Positions 6,215-7,263 of a stretch of DNA of 7,263 bases are shown here, piece after piece. Position 1 is the stretch's first letter. Each line of letters opens with the position of its first letter. Under the pieces are notes generated by a model. It did no database searches, had not been told where the DNA came from, and saw only the letters and a program-made list of their open reading frames with translations. The translations under genes were made by a program, and so were the position numbers. The stretch is from an uncultured Eubacteriales bacterium (GTDB taxonomy: Bacteria; Bacillota; Clostridia; Oscillospirales; Oscillospiraceae), in contig CAUABY010000109.1 of NCBI GenBank assembly GCA_958427375.1, positions 1 through 7,263 of the forward strand, in the 5' to 3' direction.

Positions 6215-6256
6215 TAATATCACGAATATCAAGGGAACTACTTGGAGCAGGAAACA

Positions 6257-6742
6257 ATGTATGACAGAAACGAAATTACAACCGTAAAAGAAACAGAATG
6301 GCTCAAAAAATACCGTATGCTTGTCCACTGGATTATACACCTGTGCAATGCCAGCGCCACCCACTTTTCTGTGCCTCAGCATTATAAGACGGAATATAAG
6401 CTCACCGGCACACAGCTTCAGGTGATAGAATATGCCCTTGAGGGGCATGACGATAAGATGGCGGTCATTGCCGACAGGCTGGGCATCACTCGCGGCGCGT
6501 TTTCCAGCAACGTGAAAGCGCTGACGGAAATGGGGCTGATGTATAAAGAGCACCGCGAGGGCAATAAGAAAGATTATTACATTGTTGTCACTGAAAAGGG
6601 CAGGGAAGAATACAAAAAATATGCGGAATGCATATATGAGCACTGCCTGAAAGAGATTTTTGATATTGCCGATTCAATCCCGGAGGAATATATCGAAAAG
6701 TTTGAGCTGCTGTTAAAAACATACGGAGAACGTCTTGTCTGA
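6257..6742 (+). CDS. MarR-family transcriptional regulator, 161 aa
   Basis: Residues about 45-115 form the MarR winged helix: LTGTQLQVIEYALEG, then MAVIADRLGITRGAFSSNVK and ALTEMGLMYKEHREGNKKDY (the wing) ending in VVTEKGREEY. Flanking helices at both ends (11-37 and 116-160) are the usual dimerisation elements, and the length is normal for the family. The ATG at 6257 is chosen because GGAG (6244-6247) lies 9 nt upstream. A TTG at 6242 would add five residues and has its own GGGAA, so it cannot be excluded. MarR proteins commonly repress neighbouring transport, efflux or stress genes and release DNA on binding small lipophilic ligands or on oxidation. The upstream hydrolase gene is the obvious candidate target. 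Confidence 0.9.
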   Translation: MYDRNEITTVKETEWLKKYRMLVHWIIHLCNASATHFSVPQHYKTEYKLTGTQLQVIEYALEGHDDKMAVIADRLGITRGAFSSNVKALTEMGLMYKEHREGNKKDYYIVVTEKGREEYKKYAECIYEHCLKEIFDIADSIPEEYIEKFELLLKTYGERLV

Positions 6743-6753
6743 AATAGAAAAAC

Positions 6754-6787
6754 AGAACACGCTGTGGTTTTTGCCACAGCGTGTTCT
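6754..6787. terminator. Hairpin terminator after marR, strongest for the minus strand
   Basis: Arms 6754-6767 and 6774-6787 are perfect 14-bp reverse complements (AGAACACGCTGTGG and its complement) with a 6-nt loop. It begins 11 nt after the MarR stop. On the plus strand the tail is only moderately T-rich (TTCTTGCACATTT). On the minus strand it is followed by GTTTTTCTATTT, a better U-run, so it probably works in both directions between convergent units. Confidence 0.8.
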
Positions 6788-6852
6788 TGCACATTTCGGA
6801 GAAACGGTTTTCACTCTTGGATTCCAAGTGATTAAGCGTTCCTGTCCGCGCC

Positions 6853-6887
6853 AAGAAAACAAACCGCAACCCAGCGGTTGCGGTTTG
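6853..6887 (-). terminator. Intrinsic terminator-like hairpin, minus strand
   Basis: Arms 6860-6871 and 6876-6887 (CAAACCGCAACC / GGTTGCGGTTTG) are perfect 12-bp reverse complements around CAGC. On the minus strand TTTTCTT follows at 6859-6853. On the plus strand no T-run follows. It lies downstream of the tRNA genes and a second hairpin terminator, so it is redundant or ends another small transcript. Confidence 0.72.
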
Positions 6888-6966
6888 AGAGGAGAAGCGA
6901 TGAGATGAGTGCGCTTTGACTTTTGAAGAAATCAGAGCAAGCGATATGAAGCTTGCTCCGATGTGT

Positions 6967-6986
6967 AGGCACCACCCAGACTTGAA
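6967..6986 (-). repeat. 20-bp near-copy of the tRNA-Cys 3' end
   Basis: These 20 bases match the tRNA-Cys gene at 7098-7117 in 19 positions (only 6971 versus 7102 differs). The shared part runs from the T-loop to the discriminator base. On both sides the similarity stops abruptly: the 5' half of the T stem is not complementary and no CCA follows, so this is not a working tRNA. It resembles the short core left by tRNA-targeted integrases, or a tRNA duplication that decayed. Confidence 0.6.
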
Positions 6987-7054
6987 TCCCCTCCGGGGAT
7001 TAGGCTCGCAGGGCGAGCGGTCGCTGAGCCAGCCCAACATTGGGAGTGACATTT

Positions 7055-7097
7055 CCAGAAGAAAACACCAGCCCGCTGGGCTGGTGTTTTCTTCTGG
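7055..7097. terminator. Bidirectional terminator directly after tRNA-Cys
   Basis: Arms 7055-7074 and 7078-7097 are perfect 20-bp reverse complements with a 3-nt loop. The stem has a GC-rich tip (CCAGCCC/GGGCTGG) and an A/T-rich base (GAAGAAAA and its complement TTTTCTTC), so either strand reads hairpin then U-rich. For the tRNA transcript the first three bases of the stem are the CCA end of tRNA-Cys. Confidence 0.85.
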
Positions 7098-7169
7098 AGG
7101 CGCCACCCAGACTTGAACTGGGGAATCGCGGATTTGCAGTCCGCTGCCTTACCACTTGGCTATGGCGCC
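7095..7169 (-). tRNA. tRNA-Cys (anticodon GCA), CCA encoded
   Basis: On the minus strand the 5' GGCGCCA (7169-7163) pairs with TGGCGCC (7105-7099) as a 7-bp acceptor stem. The discriminator is U (7098), as in cysteine tRNAs, and CCA is encoded at 7097-7095. The anticodon GCA occupies 7137-7135 in the loop CTGCAAA with a GCGGA/TCCGC stem. The T arm is CCCAG-TTCAAGT-CTGGG. The total is 75 nt with CCA. It is the last tRNA of a minus-strand cluster with tRNA-Gly upstream, 39 nt away. Confidence 0.96.
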
Positions 7170-7174
7170 ATATG

Positions 7175-7202
7175 AGATTTGCGGGTAGAAACCCGCAAAT
7201 CT
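7175..7202. other. Perfect hairpin between the two tRNA genes
   Basis: Arms 7175-7186 (AGATTTGCGGGT) and 7191-7202 (ACCCGCAAATCT) are exact 12-bp reverse complements around a 4-nt loop. It fills most of the 39-nt tRNA-Gly to tRNA-Cys spacer. No U-run follows on the minus strand, so it is more likely a processing or folding element than a terminator. Confidence 0.7.
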
Positions 7203-7208
7203 ATTTAC

Positions 7209-7263
7209 TGGAGCGGCCTACGAGGCTCGAACTCGCTACCTCCACCTTGGCAAGGTGGCGCTC
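7209..7263 (-). tRNA. tRNA-Gly (anticodon GCC), 5' part off the window, CCA encoded
   Basis: On the minus strand the visible part runs from the end of the D-arm region through the anticodon stem-loop CCACC-TTGCCAA-GGTGG (anticodon GCC at 7251-7249), the T arm GCGAG-TTCGAGC-CTCGT and the acceptor 3' strand AGGCCGC (7219-7213). These are followed by U (7212) and an encoded CCA (7211-7209). About 20 bases of the 5' end, including the acceptor 5' strand, lie beyond the window. It is upstream of tRNA-Cys on the same strand and probably co-transcribed. Confidence 0.95.

Larger units (their letters stand above)
6788..7054. other. Gene-free, hairpin-rich spacer between marR and the tRNA genes
   Basis: Apart from the terminator at 6853-6887, this stretch contains stems at 6935-6942/6951-6958 (GAGCAAGC/GCTTGCTC), 6985-6991/6995-7001 (AATCCCC/GGGGATT) and 7004-7009/7013-7018 (GCTCGC/GCGAGC), and a truncated copy of the tRNA-Cys 3' end. 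Open frames across it show no domain, no good ribosome site and read through tRNA sequence, so I call no protein gene. Confidence 0.65.

Noticed and set aside
6967..7050. A second, complete tRNA gene on the minus strand
   Set aside because: Only the T-loop and 3' acceptor part are present; the T stem cannot pair, no matching 5' acceptor strand exists and CCA is absent.
6588..7106. 172-residue minus-strand open frame spanning tRNA-Cys end, terminators and the marR gene
   Set aside because: It reads through a tRNA 3' end and several hairpins and overlaps the well-supported MarR gene; no domain is visible.
1..7263. CRISPR array, insertion sequence or defence system
   Set aside because: No regularly spaced direct repeats, no transposase or integrase frame and no nuclease, helicase or toxin-type domain was found in any supported gene.

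Overview
This window looks like chromosomal sequence from a Bacillota bacterium, probably a gut-type Clostridia (Oscillospiraceae/Ruminococcaceae-like). The evidence is moderate-GC genes separated by AT-rich gaps, purine-rich Shine-Dalgarno sites, sigma-A type promoters, a YtrA-type GntR regulator driving an ABC-2 exporter, and tRNA genes with encoded CCA. The lineage is inferred from style, not from a marker gene.

Left part, all on the minus strand. Bases 1-1240 hold a two-gene unit: a small AbrB/SpoVT-type regulator (937-1161) followed, after a single base, by an acyltransferase-3 family membrane protein (935 leftward, cut by the window edge). It has its own TTGACT-17-TATAAT promoter with a palindrome over the -10 box. 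Bases 1301-3500 hold a second unit: GntR/YtrA regulator (3062-3439), ABC ATPase (2202-3065, ATGA overlap with the regulator) and ABC-2 permease (1423-2043), closed by an intrinsic terminator. Its TTGACA-17-TATATT promoter carries a perfect 10-bp inverted repeat over the -10 box, as expected for autoregulation. The ATPase-permease gap (158 nt) is unusually long and contains two adjacent hairpins.

Middle. Bases 3501-4005 contain no convincing gene. They do contain an intrinsic terminator facing left and a -10-like box, which together could define a minus-strand RNA of about 180 nt, and the promoter plus a 9-bp palindrome ahead of the next gene.

Right part, plus strand. A 722-residue protein (4006-6174) combines an N-terminal membrane anchor or lipoprotein signal, an alpha/beta-hydrolase domain and about eight C-terminal membrane helices. 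It is followed by a MarR-family regulator (6257-6742) and a hairpin terminator that works best for the opposite strand.

Right end. Bases 6754-7263 hold two minus-strand tRNA genes, tRNA-Gly(GCC, partial) and tRNA-Cys(GCA). Downstream of them lies a run of hairpins, several terminator-like, and a 20-bp near-copy (19/20) of the tRNA-Cys 3' end, a possible scar of tRNA-targeted integration.

No CRISPR array, transposase, toxin-antitoxin pair or defence gene is visible. The most distinctive items are the hydrolase/membrane fusion with its MarR partner, the tRNA-Cys fragment, the hairpins between ATPase and permease, and the possible small RNA.
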